A stretch of 37,003 nt of DNA from Bacteroidota bacterium (GTDB taxonomy: Bacteria; Bacteroidota; Bacteroidia; CAIKAF01). Below, one piece after another: positions 26,897 through 35,467 of this stretch. The stretch is taken from positions 1 through 37,003 of the forward strand of contig VGMT01000021.1 of assembly GCA_016866335.1 (NCBI GenBank), read 5' to 3'. How positions within the stretch are numbered: position 1 is the first letter of the stretch; each line of letters opens with the position of its first letter. Both the position numbers and the translations under genes were made by a program. Under the pieces are notes generated by a model. It was not told where the DNA came from and did no database searches. It saw only the letters and a list, made by a program, of their open reading frames with translations.

Positions 26897-26904
26897 CAAA
26901 GATG
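26897..26904 (-). promoter_or_regulatory. Candidate -7 element CATCTTTG before the riboswitch
   Basis: One mismatch from TAnnTTTG on the minus strand. It ends 4 nt before the first base of the riboswitch closing stem, so the transcript would begin right at the aptamer. It lies beside long A/T tracts (26908-26935). Confidence 0.4.
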
Positions 26905-26931
26905 CACATTTTTTTAATTTTTTTAATTTTT

Positions 26932-27083
26932 TTTTGGCGCCTTTTCCTGCCGTCCCTTCAAGTCCTCGGCCTAGGGCTGTGCCGGCAGCGGGCTGCGGTG
27001 GCTCCCCCTGGTCGCCTCCTCGCTCCGGCCGGCACTAGCCCCATGCCTGTGGGCTTTCCGTGTCCGTCAGGGGCGTGGGCCAT
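26932..27083 (+). repeat. GC-rich intergenic repeat, copy B, with hairpin arms
   Basis: Same family and orientation as copy A: it starts TTTTGGCGCC, shares AAGTCCTCG, GCTGCGGTGGCTCC, GTCGCCTCCTCGCT (27011-27024) and TGTGGGCTTTCCG, and ends near 27083. Arms GGGCTGTGCCGG (26974-26985) and CCGGCACTAGCCC (27029-27041) are complementary apart from one extra base and flank the centre. Their sequence differs from the arms of copy A. It sits between the riboswitch promoter and the MarR promoter. Confidence 0.75.
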
Positions 27084-27113
27084 CCTGCCACTTTTGTTCC
27101 CCTGGTTTGGTCG

Positions 27114-27146
27114 TTGGCCCACTCCTTTTTTAATTCCTTATTTTTG
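27114..27146 (+). promoter_or_regulatory. Promoter for the MarR gene: TTGG, 21 bp, TATTTTTG
   Basis: TATTTTTG (27139-27146) is a perfect TAnnTTTG, with TTGG at 27114-27117 as a plausible -33 element. It ends 7 nt before ATG 27154, so the leader is only a few nucleotides. Confidence 0.5.
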
Positions 27147-27153
27147 CTATGCT

Positions 27154-27615
27154 ATGGCAAGCATCGAAGAAGAAATTAAACAAAAGTCCTTTGTTAGCGA
27201 ACAAGCTCGGGCAACCATTAATCTGCTCTTTACGGCCAACTGGCTGCAAAGCAAAATTAGCGCAGTTTTAAGGCCTTATGGGTTATCGCCTGAACAATAC
27301 AATGTATTGCGTATTCTCAATGGCAGCCACCCCAATGCCCTTTGCCAAAAAGATATTTTGGACCGAATGATTGCTCCAAAATCTAACTTAACCTTAATAA
27401 TCGGCCGCCTTAAGCAAAAAAACTACATTGAGGTAAACAGGGCCAACCACGACAAGCGGGAATACAGCATATCTATTACCGAGGCGGCAAGAAGCATGCT
27501 CCAAGAGGTTAACCATGTTTTAAATCAACATCAATCCTCTACACTTCCTCTAATTGAAAAGGACGCCAAAAGACTAAATGCTTTGCTCGAAAAAATCCGA
27601 AACCCAGAAACCTAA
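27154..27615 (+). CDS. MarR-family transcriptional regulator
   Basis: A 153-residue regulator from ATG 27154 (MASIEEEIKQ). The frame continues upstream to 26902 only by running through the GC-rich repeat, and the promoter argues against that. The winged-helix core (about 45-115) shows LSPEQYNVLRILNGSHPNALCQKDI, MIAPKSNLTLIIGRLKQKNYIEV and the wing ANHDKREYSISITEAA. MarR proteins bind DNA as dimers and respond to small ligands or oxidants. It is divergent from the cobalamin locus and its stop overlaps that of the cytochrome peroxidase gene by 4 bases (convergent). Targets are unknown. Confidence 0.85.
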   Translation: MASIEEEIKQKSFVSEQARATINLLFTANWLQSKISAVLRPYGLSPEQYNVLRILNGSHPNALCQKDILDRMIAPKSNLTLIIGRLKQKNYIEVNRANHDKREYSISITEAARSMLQEVNHVLNQHQSSTLPLIEKDAKRLNALLEKIRNPET

Positions 27616-28658
27616 GGGGCCGAAAAAGCAGGGTTGCTCAAAAAATCGGTGTCGGTAAGGGTCAACAAAAAGGCAATCAATGCCTCTTTCTCTTGGGTAC
27701 TCAAATTCAAACCCGTACCCACATGCTTCATCAATGGGTCAATGGTCGACGAAGGATGCCCGCCCATATCATAGTGGTCAATTACCTCGTTCAATGTGGC
27801 AAATCGGCCATCGTGCATATAGGGAGCCGTTTGAGCGATGTTCCTTAAGGTCGGCACCTTAAATACACCAATTAAATTTGGGTTCGCCACAATTCCACCT
27901 AAGCCTGAGTCTTGAAATTCTCCTTCTTTATCCAAGCCATTGTTCATAAAACTAAAGGTGGTAAACTGAAAACGCTCCTCAAAAGGATGGCAATGAAAAC
28001 AATCGGCCGCTTCGGTAACGTACAAATTCATGCCCTGCAATTCCTGTGGAGTTAAAGCCGCTTGCCCAAGAATGTATTGGTCAAACCGAGAATTGCCTGA
28101 AATTAGGGTGCGTAAAAATTGAGCCAATGCCTTGGTTATATGAGTTGAATCAATGTATTCGATTCCGAAAGCTTGTTTGAAAAGGCTAGGATAATCAGGG
28201 TGTTGATTCAATCTGTCCGTGGCCGCTAGCCAAGGCAAATTCATTTCTATGGGATTGGGAACCGGTTCCAACAACTGTTCTTCCAACGAAAAGGACCTGC
28301 CGTCCCAGAACAACCGATTGTGGTAAGCTAAATTAATTAAGGGCATCGCATTCCTATTCCCCTGCGCCCCTGTAATTCCAGTACTAACTGCCGTTGCTTC
28401 GGCAAAAGAAAGGGATTGTTTATGGCAGCTTGAGCAGGATTGGGTGAAATCGCCCGATAAAATGGGGTCATAAAACAGCTTGCGGCCCAAGGCCACTCCC
28501 TCTACCGTTAAAGGATTGTCAAAAGGAATTTTAGGTTCTGAAAAATGAGGTGGTAGATTTAGGCTGTATGGAGTCGGGTTATAGGGTTCTTCTGCACAAG
28601 AAAACAAGCCCAACAGGACCGGTAGCAACCACACTACATGCAAACCTCTATTTTTCAT
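27612..28658 (-). CDS. Diheme cytochrome c peroxidase (CCP/MauG family) lipoprotein
   Basis: A 348-residue protein with a lipoprotein signal (LLGLFSC, Cys21), so it is probably anchored in a membrane facing the periplasm. Two c-type heme motifs are present, C75-S-S-C-H79 and C220-F-H-C-H224. Conserved family segments include GRKLFYDPILS, NAMPLINLAYHNRLFWDGR and KVPTLRNIAQTAPYMHDGRFATL, where the Met is a likely axial ligand. The family reduces hydrogen peroxide with electrons from cytochrome c; MauG-like relatives modify proteins instead. Its start overlaps the stop of the DUF7935 gene as TAATG, so the two are coupled. Confidence 0.9.
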   Translation of the reverse strand: MKNRGLHVVWLLPVLLGLFSCAEEPYNPTPYSLNLPPHFSEPKIPFDNPLTVEGVALGRKLFYDPILSGDFTQSCSSCHKQSLSFAEATAVSTGITGAQGNRNAMPLINLAYHNRLFWDGRSFSLEEQLLEPVPNPIEMNLPWLAATDRLNQHPDYPSLFKQAFGIEYIDSTHITKALAQFLRTLISGNSRFDQYILGQAALTPQELQGMNLYVTEAADCFHCHPFEERFQFTTFSFMNNGLDKEGEFQDSGLGGIVANPNLIGVFKVPTLRNIAQTAPYMHDGRFATLNEVIDHYDMGGHPSSTIDPLMKHVGTGLNLSTQEKEALIAFLLTLTDTDFLSNPAFSAP

Positions 28659-29188
28659 TAATACAAAGTACGACTTTCTCGTTTAATGGCATCAATGGCT
28701 GATTGTGCTGGGATGTTTTCTATTTCTACCACCACCTCTAAAACTTTTCTTACCAATTCTATGGCTGGCGCTTGAGGAGAAACCTGCGAGGCGGCAACGT
28801 TGACCATTTTAATGCTCTCTTCTTTGGCTTTTTTTATGGCCTCCCACAAGCCTCTTGAAACATAAATTTGCTGGGTTAGGTTGTGGTCGTATTCCTGCTT
28901 AATGGTTCCAATCAAATCCAAATGCAATTCGCCGGCCGTTGCTTTGGTTCCGTTCATGCGCATAGCCAGGTGAGCAGGGTGCACCCGCTCCATCAACAAA
29001 ACCAACCGCTCATAGGCTTGCAAACGCAAGGGGGTTATGGTTTGTTGGTTCAGCCGTCGAATGTCCATGCTTTCTTTGCGCAACTGATGCTCCAAAAACT
29101 GTTTCATTATCATGTAAATGGTAATGAAAGCTACAATGGCTGGCATTGAATACTTCACTATTTCTATAAACAAATCTGCTGCTTCCAT
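28658..29188 (-). CDS. DUF7935-family protein, single-pass membrane protein
   Basis: A 176-residue protein from ATG 29188 (MEAADLFIEIVKYSMPAIVAFITIYM...). A longer frame starts at GTG 29224, but that codon overlaps the last base of a perfect -7 element. One N-terminal membrane helix (about 12-30) is followed by a soluble helical region with PLRLQAYERLVLLMERVHP and EYDHNLTQQIYVS, matching a conserved Bacteroidota family I recall as DUF7935. The function is not known. It is coupled to the cytochrome c peroxidase gene through a TAATG overlap. Confidence 0.7.
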   Translation of the reverse strand: MEAADLFIEIVKYSMPAIVAFITIYMIMKQFLEHQLRKESMDIRRLNQQTITPLRLQAYERLVLLMERVHPAHLAMRMNGTKATAGELHLDLIGTIKQEYDHNLTQQIYVSRGLWEAIKKAKEESIKMVNVAASQVSPQAPAIELVRKVLEVVVEIENIPAQSAIDAIKRESRTLY

Positions 29189-29223
29189 ATCGGGTATTAT
29201 GCCTTGGTTAACGTTCTTTACCA

Positions 29224-29231
29224 CAAAGGTA
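29224..29231 (-). promoter_or_regulatory. -7 promoter element TACCTTTG for DUF7935-peroxidase
   Basis: A perfect TAnnTTTG on the minus strand. It overlaps the GTG at 29222-29224 and so favours ATG 29188, with a leader of about 30 nt. Confidence 0.55.
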
Positions 29232-29320
29232 ATACAGGTACTTCAAAGTTGAACCTTGTATTCCCTTGTTCATTCCGTTTACCTTTTCTAACAACAAAAC
29301 CAATTCCAATGTTTTTTTTT

Positions 29321-29328
29321 AACCTTTG
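29321..29328 (+). promoter_or_regulatory. Candidate -7 element AACCTTTG before the aminotransferase
   Basis: One mismatch from TAnnTTTG, 26 nt before ATG 29355 and directly after a run of T. Confidence 0.35.
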
Positions 29329-29354
29329 CTCTAATCAAATAACAAGAATCGTAC

Positions 29355-30563
29355 ATGGACCGGAACTTTGTGGCTAATAGGGTAGAAACCATGAATGAGT
29401 CAGAAACCTTGGCCATGGCACGAAAAAGCCGTGAACTTAAGGCTCTAGGAAAGGATATCATTAGCCTGTCCCTGGGCGAACCCGATTTCGATACGCCCAG
29501 TTTTATCAAAGATGCTGGAATCCGAGCCATTCAAGATAATCATTCGCATTACACCCCCGTTCAGGGCTATTCTGATTTGCTCGATGCCATTTCCTTTAAA
29601 TTCAAACGAGACCAAGGACTTAGCTATTCCCAAAAACAAATCGTTTGCTCGAACGGAGCAAAGCAAAGCATTGCAAATCTATGTTTGGCTGTTCTTAATC
29701 CGGGCGACGAGGTGCTTGTTCCCGCCCCGTATTGGGTAAGTTACCGTGAAATTATTCGCTTGGCGGGAGCCATTCCTGTAGAACTTAATGCAGGGCACGA
29801 ACAAAATTTTAAGGTTGATGCCCATCAATTGGAACAAGCCATTGGACCCAAAACCAAAATGCTTTTGTTCAGTTCTCCTTGCAACCCTACCGGGGCTATG
29901 ATGACCCAATCTGAGTTGGAAGCTTGGGTGCAGGTTTTGCTTAAACATCCATCTATTTTGGTGGTTTCTGATGAAATTTATGAGCTTATAGCATTTGATC
30001 AGCCTCATATTAGCATAGCAACCTTTCAAGGCATGTACGACCGTACCGTAATCGTGAACGGTATGTCGAAAGGATTTGCCATGACGGGTTGGCGTTTAGG
30101 TTACTTAGCTGGCCCCGTGGACGTTATAGATGCTTGCCTTAAAATTCAGGGGCAGCTAACCTCTGCTCCTTCTTCCATAGCCCAAAAAGCCGCTATCGCT
30201 GGACTTTTGGCCGAGCCAGCTTTGGTTCAATTTATGGTTGATGCGTTTAAAAGCCGCCGAGATAAAATGGCCGAGGCGGTGAAATCCATTCCTGGATTTG
30301 TGCTGAGCGTCCCTCCTGGAGCTTTTTATTTGTTTCCCGATATTTCAGCCTGCTTGAATTGGTCTTGGGGAGGTAAATCTGTAAATGACGCACAGGATTT
30401 TTGCAGTCTGATGCTCGAAGAAGCAGGGGTGGCAATGGTTCCAGGAGATGCTTTTGGCGCACCTGGCTGTATTCGAATGTCTTATGCTGCCGATTGGCAT
30501 ATTCTTGAGGAGGCCGTGCTTAGGATTCGTAAGGTAATAGAACACTACCATGCCCTTGGCTAA
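29355..30563 (+). CDS. Class I/II aminotransferase (aspartate aminotransferase-like)
   Basis: A 402-residue PLP enzyme of fold type I. N177 in SSPCNPTG, D206 in VVSDEIY, the Schiff-base lysine K239 in VNGMSKGFAMTGWRLGY and the early segment IISLSLGEPDFDTP are the expected cofactor and substrate contacts of the AspB/1-gamma subgroup. It most likely swaps amino groups between aspartate and 2-oxoglutarate, though subgroup members can prefer other amino acids. The start follows the family pattern (S.TLAM..KSRELK at 16-29). Its last 14 bases overlap the TrkH gene, so the two are cotranscribed. Confidence 0.88.
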   Translation: MDRNFVANRVETMNESETLAMARKSRELKALGKDIISLSLGEPDFDTPSFIKDAGIRAIQDNHSHYTPVQGYSDLLDAISFKFKRDQGLSYSQKQIVCSNGAKQSIANLCLAVLNPGDEVLVPAPYWVSYREIIRLAGAIPVELNAGHEQNFKVDAHQLEQAIGPKTKMLLFSSPCNPTGAMMTQSELEAWVQVLLKHPSILVVSDEIYELIAFDQPHISIATFQGMYDRTVIVNGMSKGFAMTGWRLGYLAGPVDVIDACLKIQGQLTSAPSSIAQKAAIAGLLAEPALVQFMVDAFKSRRDKMAEAVKSIPGFVLSVPPGAFYLFPDISACLNWSWGGKSVNDAQDFCSLMLEEAGVAMVPGDAFGAPGCIRMSYAADWHILEEAVLRIRKVIEHYHALG

Positions 30564-32394
30564 ATTAATTCAATCGGTTCGCGAACGCATTAACGTCCGA
30601 ATTTACTCCTCCAAAGGAAGGGTTACAAGCATATTGCGCTTTTTCAGAGTAATTGTTGCTTTGGCCATGGCTGCCATGTTGGTTTATGTGCACGGCTTCC
30701 CCCAATCCTTGATTGATTTGGCAACCTACCAACTTTGGATTCGGTTTGCGCTGCTGTTTTTTGTTGTAAGCTTTTTGGTCCGCTGGTTTTTTGATTTTGA
30801 ACCCTCAAAGTACTTAAAGTCAAATGTCTTTGAGGCGGGAATTCTCGGTGTTATTCTTTTAGATGCCCTATTTAGAATCAGCATCGGACATCCATTCATT
30901 GGCATAATTTTTACAAATTTAACCGAGTTCGAAATCGCATATTGGAGGTTTGCCATCAGTCAAATTTTACTTCTGCTCATTATTTTTGTTGAACTAGGAA
31001 GATTTTCTCAACTCCTTGGTCAATTAAAAATAAATCCTTCGCACCTTTTCATTGCAAGTTTTATTTTGTTGATTGCTGTTGGAACTTTATTGCTGATGCT
31101 TCCGAATATGACCACCATCGCTGGCGCTATGCCGTTTATGGATGCTTTATTTACTTCGGTTAGTGCCTCTTGCGTTACTGGACTTATTGTTGTTGATACG
31201 GCTACCTATTTTACTTGGAAAGGTCAGCTTGTTATTCTTGTATTGATTCAACTAGGTGGACTTAACATCATTTCTTTTGCCAGCTTCTTTGGGGCTTTCT
31301 TAAAAGGTGGAATTGGGTTGAAACACAATTTGATGATCAGAGATGTGATGAGTTTTGATACCCTGAGCGATTCAAGGAGCTTAGTTAAGCGTATTTTTCT
31401 TTTCACCTTTATTTTAGAAGCTGCCGGTGCCATTTTCATTTATATGACCTGGGATAGCTCCGTGGTTTTTTCCAGTGTTCCGTCTAGGATTTTCCATTCT
31501 GTTTTCCATTCTGTTTCTGCTTTTAACAACGCAGGTTTTAGTACCTATACAAATGGACTTTTTGAGCAGGGGGTGCGCAACAGTTATGTTATGCATTTTG
31601 GCATTGCCGGCCTAATTTTTCTTGGCGGAATTGGGGTTACCGTACTCAACGACTTGTTTTCGCCTGAACGACTTAGAATGCGCATGTTGACCCCCTGGCG
31701 CAGGCTTGAAACCAGTACCCGCTTGTCTCTTTACACCTCTTTAATTTTAATTTTTGTTGGTGCCATTGGATTTGCTGCTCTTGAGAGCTTTAATGCAGCT
31801 CAATACGCTGAGGGTGGATTTTTAAGAATGAACTGGTTTGAACAAACCATTACCTCCATATTTCAAAGCATGACCACCCGTACCGCTGGTTTTAATAGTG
31901 TTGACATTTCCATTTTAAGCGTTCCAACCCTACTTATGTTTATGGTTTTGATGGTAATTGGGGCATCCAGTGGAGGAACAGGTGGGGGTATAAAAACAAG
32001 TACTTTTGCCGTTGTTTTCTTGTCAGCCTTGGCTACCATTCGCGGCAAAAAGCACGTGCAGATTTACCGCAGAACCATCAGCAATGAACTTGTCAACAAG
32101 GCATCTTCTATTTTTCTGTTCTCGGTTTCGGTCATTTTTATTGGGGTTTTTGCTTTAACCATCCTCGAGCCGCAAATCCCCTTTCTTCATTTGTTATTCG
32201 AACAAATTTCAGCCGTTGCAACTGTTGGGTTAAGCACGGGTATAACAGGAGAACTGAGTTCTGCAAGCCGTATTGTGATTATATTAAGCATGTTTGTAGG
32301 TAGGGTAGGCGTGCTTACAGTAGCTGTTGCCATTAGTAGGCGGGTCGATACCAACAACTACAAATACCGTGAAGCCCATGTTATGCTGGGCTAA
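30550..32394 (+). CDS. TrkH/KtrB-family potassium transporter subunit with extra N-terminal helices
   Basis: A 614-residue inner-membrane protein. The four pore-loop repeats of TrkH/KtrB are visible: SVSASCVTGL (about 203), SVSAFNNAGF (about 323), MTTRTAGF (about 441) and SAVATVGLS (about 556), each with the selectivity-filter glycine. It moves K+ into the cell, normally with a cytosolic TrkA/KtrA RCK partner, which is not in the window. About 150 residues precede the first TrkH unit and hold about four hydrophobic segments, making it longer than the usual 450-490. It overlaps the aminotransferase gene by 14 bases. Confidence 0.88.
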   Translation: MPLAKLIQSVRERINVRIYSSKGRVTSILRFFRVIVALAMAAMLVYVHGFPQSLIDLATYQLWIRFALLFFVVSFLVRWFFDFEPSKYLKSNVFEAGILGVILLDALFRISIGHPFIGIIFTNLTEFEIAYWRFAISQILLLLIIFVELGRFSQLLGQLKINPSHLFIASFILLIAVGTLLLMLPNMTTIAGAMPFMDALFTSVSASCVTGLIVVDTATYFTWKGQLVILVLIQLGGLNIISFASFFGAFLKGGIGLKHNLMIRDVMSFDTLSDSRSLVKRIFLFTFILEAAGAIFIYMTWDSSVVFSSVPSRIFHSVFHSVSAFNNAGFSTYTNGLFEQGVRNSYVMHFGIAGLIFLGGIGVTVLNDLFSPERLRMRMLTPWRRLETSTRLSLYTSLILIFVGAIGFAALESFNAAQYAEGGFLRMNWFEQTITSIFQSMTTRTAGFNSVDISILSVPTLLMFMVLMVIGASSGGTGGGIKTSTFAVVFLSALATIRGKKHVQIYRRTISNELVNKASSIFLFSVSVIFIGVFALTILEPQIPFLHLLFEQISAVATVGLSTGITGELSSASRIVIILSMFVGRVGVLTVAVAISRRVDTNNYKYREAHVMLG

Positions 32395-32428
32395 TTCAGC
32401 CCCATCAAGCCTATCTGCCATTATTGCC

Positions 32429-32436
32429 TACCTTTG
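32429..32436 (+). promoter_or_regulatory. -7 promoter element TACCTTTG for ubiE-porT-FAD unit
   Basis: A perfect TAnnTTTG 16 nt before ATG 32453, giving a leader of about 10 nt. It separates this unit from the TrkH gene. Confidence 0.55.
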
Positions 32437-32452
32437 CAAGCAAATTTAAGGC

Positions 32453-33172
32453 ATGAGCGTTACGCCATATACCTCCAACAAGAGCAAAAAGGAACAGGTT
32501 ACCCAGATGTTCGATTCCATTTCAGGGAAATACGACCTGCTAAACCGAACCTTAAGTATGGGAATTGATCGTATTTGGAGGGCTAGAGTTGTGCGCGAAA
32601 TCAAGCGTCAAAATCCTGAATCCTTGCTTGATGTGGCAACTGGCACCGGCGATTTAATTCTTGCCGCAGCCCCAGCCGTTCAAAAAAACATGGTGGGACT
32701 TGATATTTCTCCGGGCATGCTGGAATTGGGAATTAAAAAGGTTGGTAAAAGCCCCTACAACAATCGCATTCAAATGCAGGTGGGCGATGCAGAAAATTTA
32801 CCTTTTCCTGAGGGGTGCTTCCAAGCCATTACCTGTGCCTTTGGAGTGCGCAATTTTGAAAATCTTCACGCTGGGCTCGCTGAATTTTACCGAACCCTTA
32901 GCCTTGGGGGCAAAACCTATATCCTTGAATTTAGCCGCCCAACACAAGGAGTTTTAGCCGCCCTCTTCCTTTTCTATTTTCGTCATATCTTACCTCGAAT
33001 TGGGCGGTTGGTTAGCAAAGACCCCGCTGCTTACACCTATTTGCCCCAAAGTGTAGCGGCATTTCCAGACGGGGAAGATTTTTTGAACGAACTCAGGGCG
33101 GTAGGTTTTAAAAATGCGAAACAACATCGAATGACCTTAGGCGTTGCTACCCTTTATGTTGCCGAAAAATAA
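32453..33172 (+). CDS. menG: Demethylmenaquinone methyltransferase
   Basis: A 239-residue SAM-dependent methyltransferase (UbiE/MenG family) that methylates demethylmenaquinone in the last step of menaquinone synthesis. SAM motif I is D60-VATGTGDL, and the family signatures MFDSISGKYDLLNRTLSMGID and AFGVRNFENLHAGLAEFYR are clear, as is YTYLPQSVAAFPDGEDF near the C-terminus. In Bacteroidota the quinone is menaquinone, so menG (also called ubiE) is the fitting name. It is followed after 28 bp by a PorT-like gene, an order I recall from other Bacteroidota. Confidence 0.93.
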   Translation: MSVTPYTSNKSKKEQVTQMFDSISGKYDLLNRTLSMGIDRIWRARVVREIKRQNPESLLDVATGTGDLILAAAPAVQKNMVGLDISPGMLELGIKKVGKSPYNNRIQMQVGDAENLPFPEGCFQAITCAFGVRNFENLHAGLAEFYRTLSLGGKTYILEFSRPTQGVLAALFLFYFRHILPRIGRLVSKDPAAYTYLPQSVAAFPDGEDFLNELRAVGFKNAKQHRMTLGVATLYVAEK

Positions 33173-33200
33173 ATCTTTCTTGAGGTCGTTTACTCTGCAT

Positions 33201-33917
33201 ATGGCTCTTCGAGGCTTTCTGATCTTCCTTATGGTTTTGGTCTTTGTTCCAGCTCAGGCTCAACAGCGCCGACGAAGCCAAAAGGGAGTGAAAACAGAAA
33301 ATATGCCCAAGTACGACCGAAGAAAATTCCATTTTGGGATCAATTTGGGTATTTCACATGCGGGGTTAGCTGTTCGCCCTCGGGGCGACCTTAGAGAATT
33401 GCTCCCCGACACCGTTTATGGTGTGCGGTCTATTTGGCAGCCGGGGTTCTCCATGGGAATTGAATCAAACATGCGCCTTTCTGAACTTATTGATTTGAGG
33501 TTTACTCCAACCCTAACTCTTGCAAGCCGTTACCTTGAATTTGACCGACCCAACGGTATCGATGTGTTTCAGTTCGAATCTACCCTAGCTGAATTTCCAG
33601 TGTACTTTAAATTTAAATCTGTTCGTCTAACCAACTTCAGAATGTACCTAATTGGCGGGTTTAAGTACACATTTGATATGGCAAGTAAGGTTGGCGCCGA
33701 AGATGGAGCTTCTTATCCTATTAAATTAAGGCCGCATGACCTTATTACCGAAGCGGGTTTAGGAATGGATTTTTACACCCCCTTTTTTAAATTTTCACCT
33801 CAATTAAAAGTATCTTGGGGCTTGTTGGATTTAAATTACCCTGAATCCAATTTTTACAACCAAAGCATCGATGCTCTGCGTACTCGAGCTGTGTACATTA
33901 GTTTTTTGTTTGAATAA
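33201..33917 (+). CDS. porT: PorT-like outer-membrane protein of the type IX secretion system
   Basis: A 238-residue protein from ATG 33201 (MALRGFLIFLMVLVFVPAQAQQ, a clear signal peptide). An in-frame ATG at 33156 overlaps menG and would lengthen the n-region. The mature part begins with a basic stretch (RRRSQK) and then has the alternating strands of an eight-stranded outer-membrane barrel: KFHFGINLGISHAGLAV, GFSMGIESNMRLSELIDLRF, FPVYFKFKSVRLTNFRMYLIGGFKY and a final AVYISFLFE. PorT is needed for T9SS function. Assignment rests on this topology, size and position after menG. The stop overlaps the next start (TAATG). Confidence 0.75.
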   Translation: MALRGFLIFLMVLVFVPAQAQQRRRSQKGVKTENMPKYDRRKFHFGINLGISHAGLAVRPRGDLRELLPDTVYGVRSIWQPGFSMGIESNMRLSELIDLRFTPTLTLASRYLEFDRPNGIDVFQFESTLAEFPVYFKFKSVRLTNFRMYLIGGFKYTFDMASKVGAEDGASYPIKLRPHDLITEAGLGMDFYTPFFKFSPQLKVSWGLLDLNYPESNFYNQSIDALRTRAVYISFLFE

Positions 33918-35467
33918 TGAGTTCTCGGACCCTAGAATGGATCTGTTCTCCCGACCGCCTTTCTCCGGAATCCTTGCATCAAGATTTGGAGAGCGAACTG
34001 GGCCATGCCGATTTTAGCTTTCGGGTTTTGCGCCAAACCTTAGATGCTAGGCATGGAAATGTGCGGTATCGGCTTCAAATTCAAATTGTGGAAGCTGGCC
34101 TGCTGCCATCATTGGAACGGGAACAACCTCAGCACCGTTCGGTACAATCCTGCCCTGAAGTGGCCGTTGTCGGAGCCGGACCAGCAGGTTATTTTGCTGC
34201 TCTTCGTTTGATTGAATTGGGCTTTAAACCCATCGTTTTAGAAAGGGGAACCGATGTGCGTACCCGCCGCCGCGACCTGGTTGAGATTACGCGAAATGGA
34301 CGAATAAATCCCGAATCCAACTATTGCTTTGGTGAAGGAGGGGCCGGAACCTATTCCGATGGTAAACTTTACACCCGCAGCAGCAAACGCGGAAGCGTAA
34401 ATCGAATTTTGGACTGGCTAATTTATTTCGGCGCGGCAGAATCTATTGCCGTAGATAGCCGACCTCACATTGGAACCAACAAGCTGCCTGGAATCATTGC
34501 CGATATCCGTGCATTTATTTTGGATTGTGGGGCTGAGGTTCGATTCGATACCCGTGTTACCAATCTAAAGATTGAGGGCGGAAAAATTAAAGCATTGGAA
34601 CTCAATTTCACCGATTCGCTTTCCATTTCAAAGGTTGTTTTAGCCACAGGTCATTCTGCCTCTGATGTTTTCCGCATGCTGGTTCAAAGTGGCTTGAGGG
34701 TTGAAGCGAAACCATTTGCTCTTGGCCTGAGGGTGGAACATCCACAAAGCTACATTGACCAGCTTCAATACCATGGGTGCGAACTTCAGTATGCCTTACC
34801 CCCTGCCAGTTACCAACTGGTAAGTCAAGTGAAAGGCCGTGGGGTTTATAGCTTTTGCATGTGTCCCGGGGGCATTATTGCCCCTTGTTCTACCCAGCAA
34901 GATTTGGTGGTTACCAACGGTTGGTCGCCCAGCAAACGAAACAATCCTTTCGCCAATTCCGGAATGGTTACTGAAATTCAACTGGATGACGTGGCTCAAA
35001 CCGATCCGGATGGCTTACACACCTTGGCCTTTCAAACCCAGGTTGAACGCCAAGCGGCCAAGGCTGGCGGCGGCAATCAGGTGGCACCGGCGCAGCGATT
35101 GCACGATTTTATAGACCGGAAAACAAGTCAGGGAGAATTGATTACATCCTACCGTCCAGGCGTTCAGTCGGTCAATTTGAATGAGGTTTTACCTCGGTTT
35201 GTAGCCGAGCGACTTAGGCTTGGTTTTTTGGATTTTCAGTGGAAAATGAAAGGCTTTTTGCATCCCGATGCGGTTTTAGTAGGCGTAGAAAGCCGTACTT
35301 CTAGTCCTGTTCGAATTCCCCGAGACCCGGTAAGCCTACAGCACCCTGAAGTGCTAGGACTTTTTCCTTGCGGAGAAGGTGGCGGCTATGCCGGAGGAAT
35401 CGTTTCTGCTGCCATAGATGGCATTCGCTGCGCAGAGGCATTAGCTCATGCCTACCCATTAAAGTAG
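33917..35467 (+). CDS. FAD-dependent oxidoreductase, COG2509 type
   Basis: A 516-residue flavoprotein. After about 80 residues of N-terminal domain comes the dinucleotide motif VAVVGAGPAGYFAALRL (GAGPAG at 86-91). Family-specific segments follow: NYCFGEGGAGTYSDGKLYTR, VEHPQSYIDQLQY, YSFCMCPGGIIAP and, at the end, LGLFPCGEGGGYAGGIVSAA, where FAD is capped. These proteins are widespread, often annotated only as FAD-dependent dehydrogenases, and their substrate is not known. It is coupled to porT by a 1-base TAATG overlap and thus shares the menG promoter. Confidence 0.85.
   Translation: MSSRTLEWICSPDRLSPESLHQDLESELGHADFSFRVLRQTLDARHGNVRYRLQIQIVEAGLLPSLEREQPQHRSVQSCPEVAVVGAGPAGYFAALRLIELGFKPIVLERGTDVRTRRRDLVEITRNGRINPESNYCFGEGGAGTYSDGKLYTRSSKRGSVNRILDWLIYFGAAESIAVDSRPHIGTNKLPGIIADIRAFILDCGAEVRFDTRVTNLKIEGGKIKALELNFTDSLSISKVVLATGHSASDVFRMLVQSGLRVEAKPFALGLRVEHPQSYIDQLQYHGCELQYALPPASYQLVSQVKGRGVYSFCMCPGGIIAPCSTQQDLVVTNGWSPSKRNNPFANSGMVTEIQLDDVAQTDPDGLHTLAFQTQVERQAAKAGGGNQVAPAQRLHDFIDRKTSQGELITSYRPGVQSVNLNEVLPRFVAERLRLGFLDFQWKMKGFLHPDAVLVGVESRTSSPVRIPRDPVSLQHPEVLGLFPCGEGGGYAGGIVSAAIDGIRCAEALAHAYPLK

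Noticed and set aside
26902-27153. Long N-terminal extension of the MarR gene
   Set aside because: It exists only because the frame stays open through the GC-rich repeat; a perfect -7 element lies inside it just before ATG 27154.
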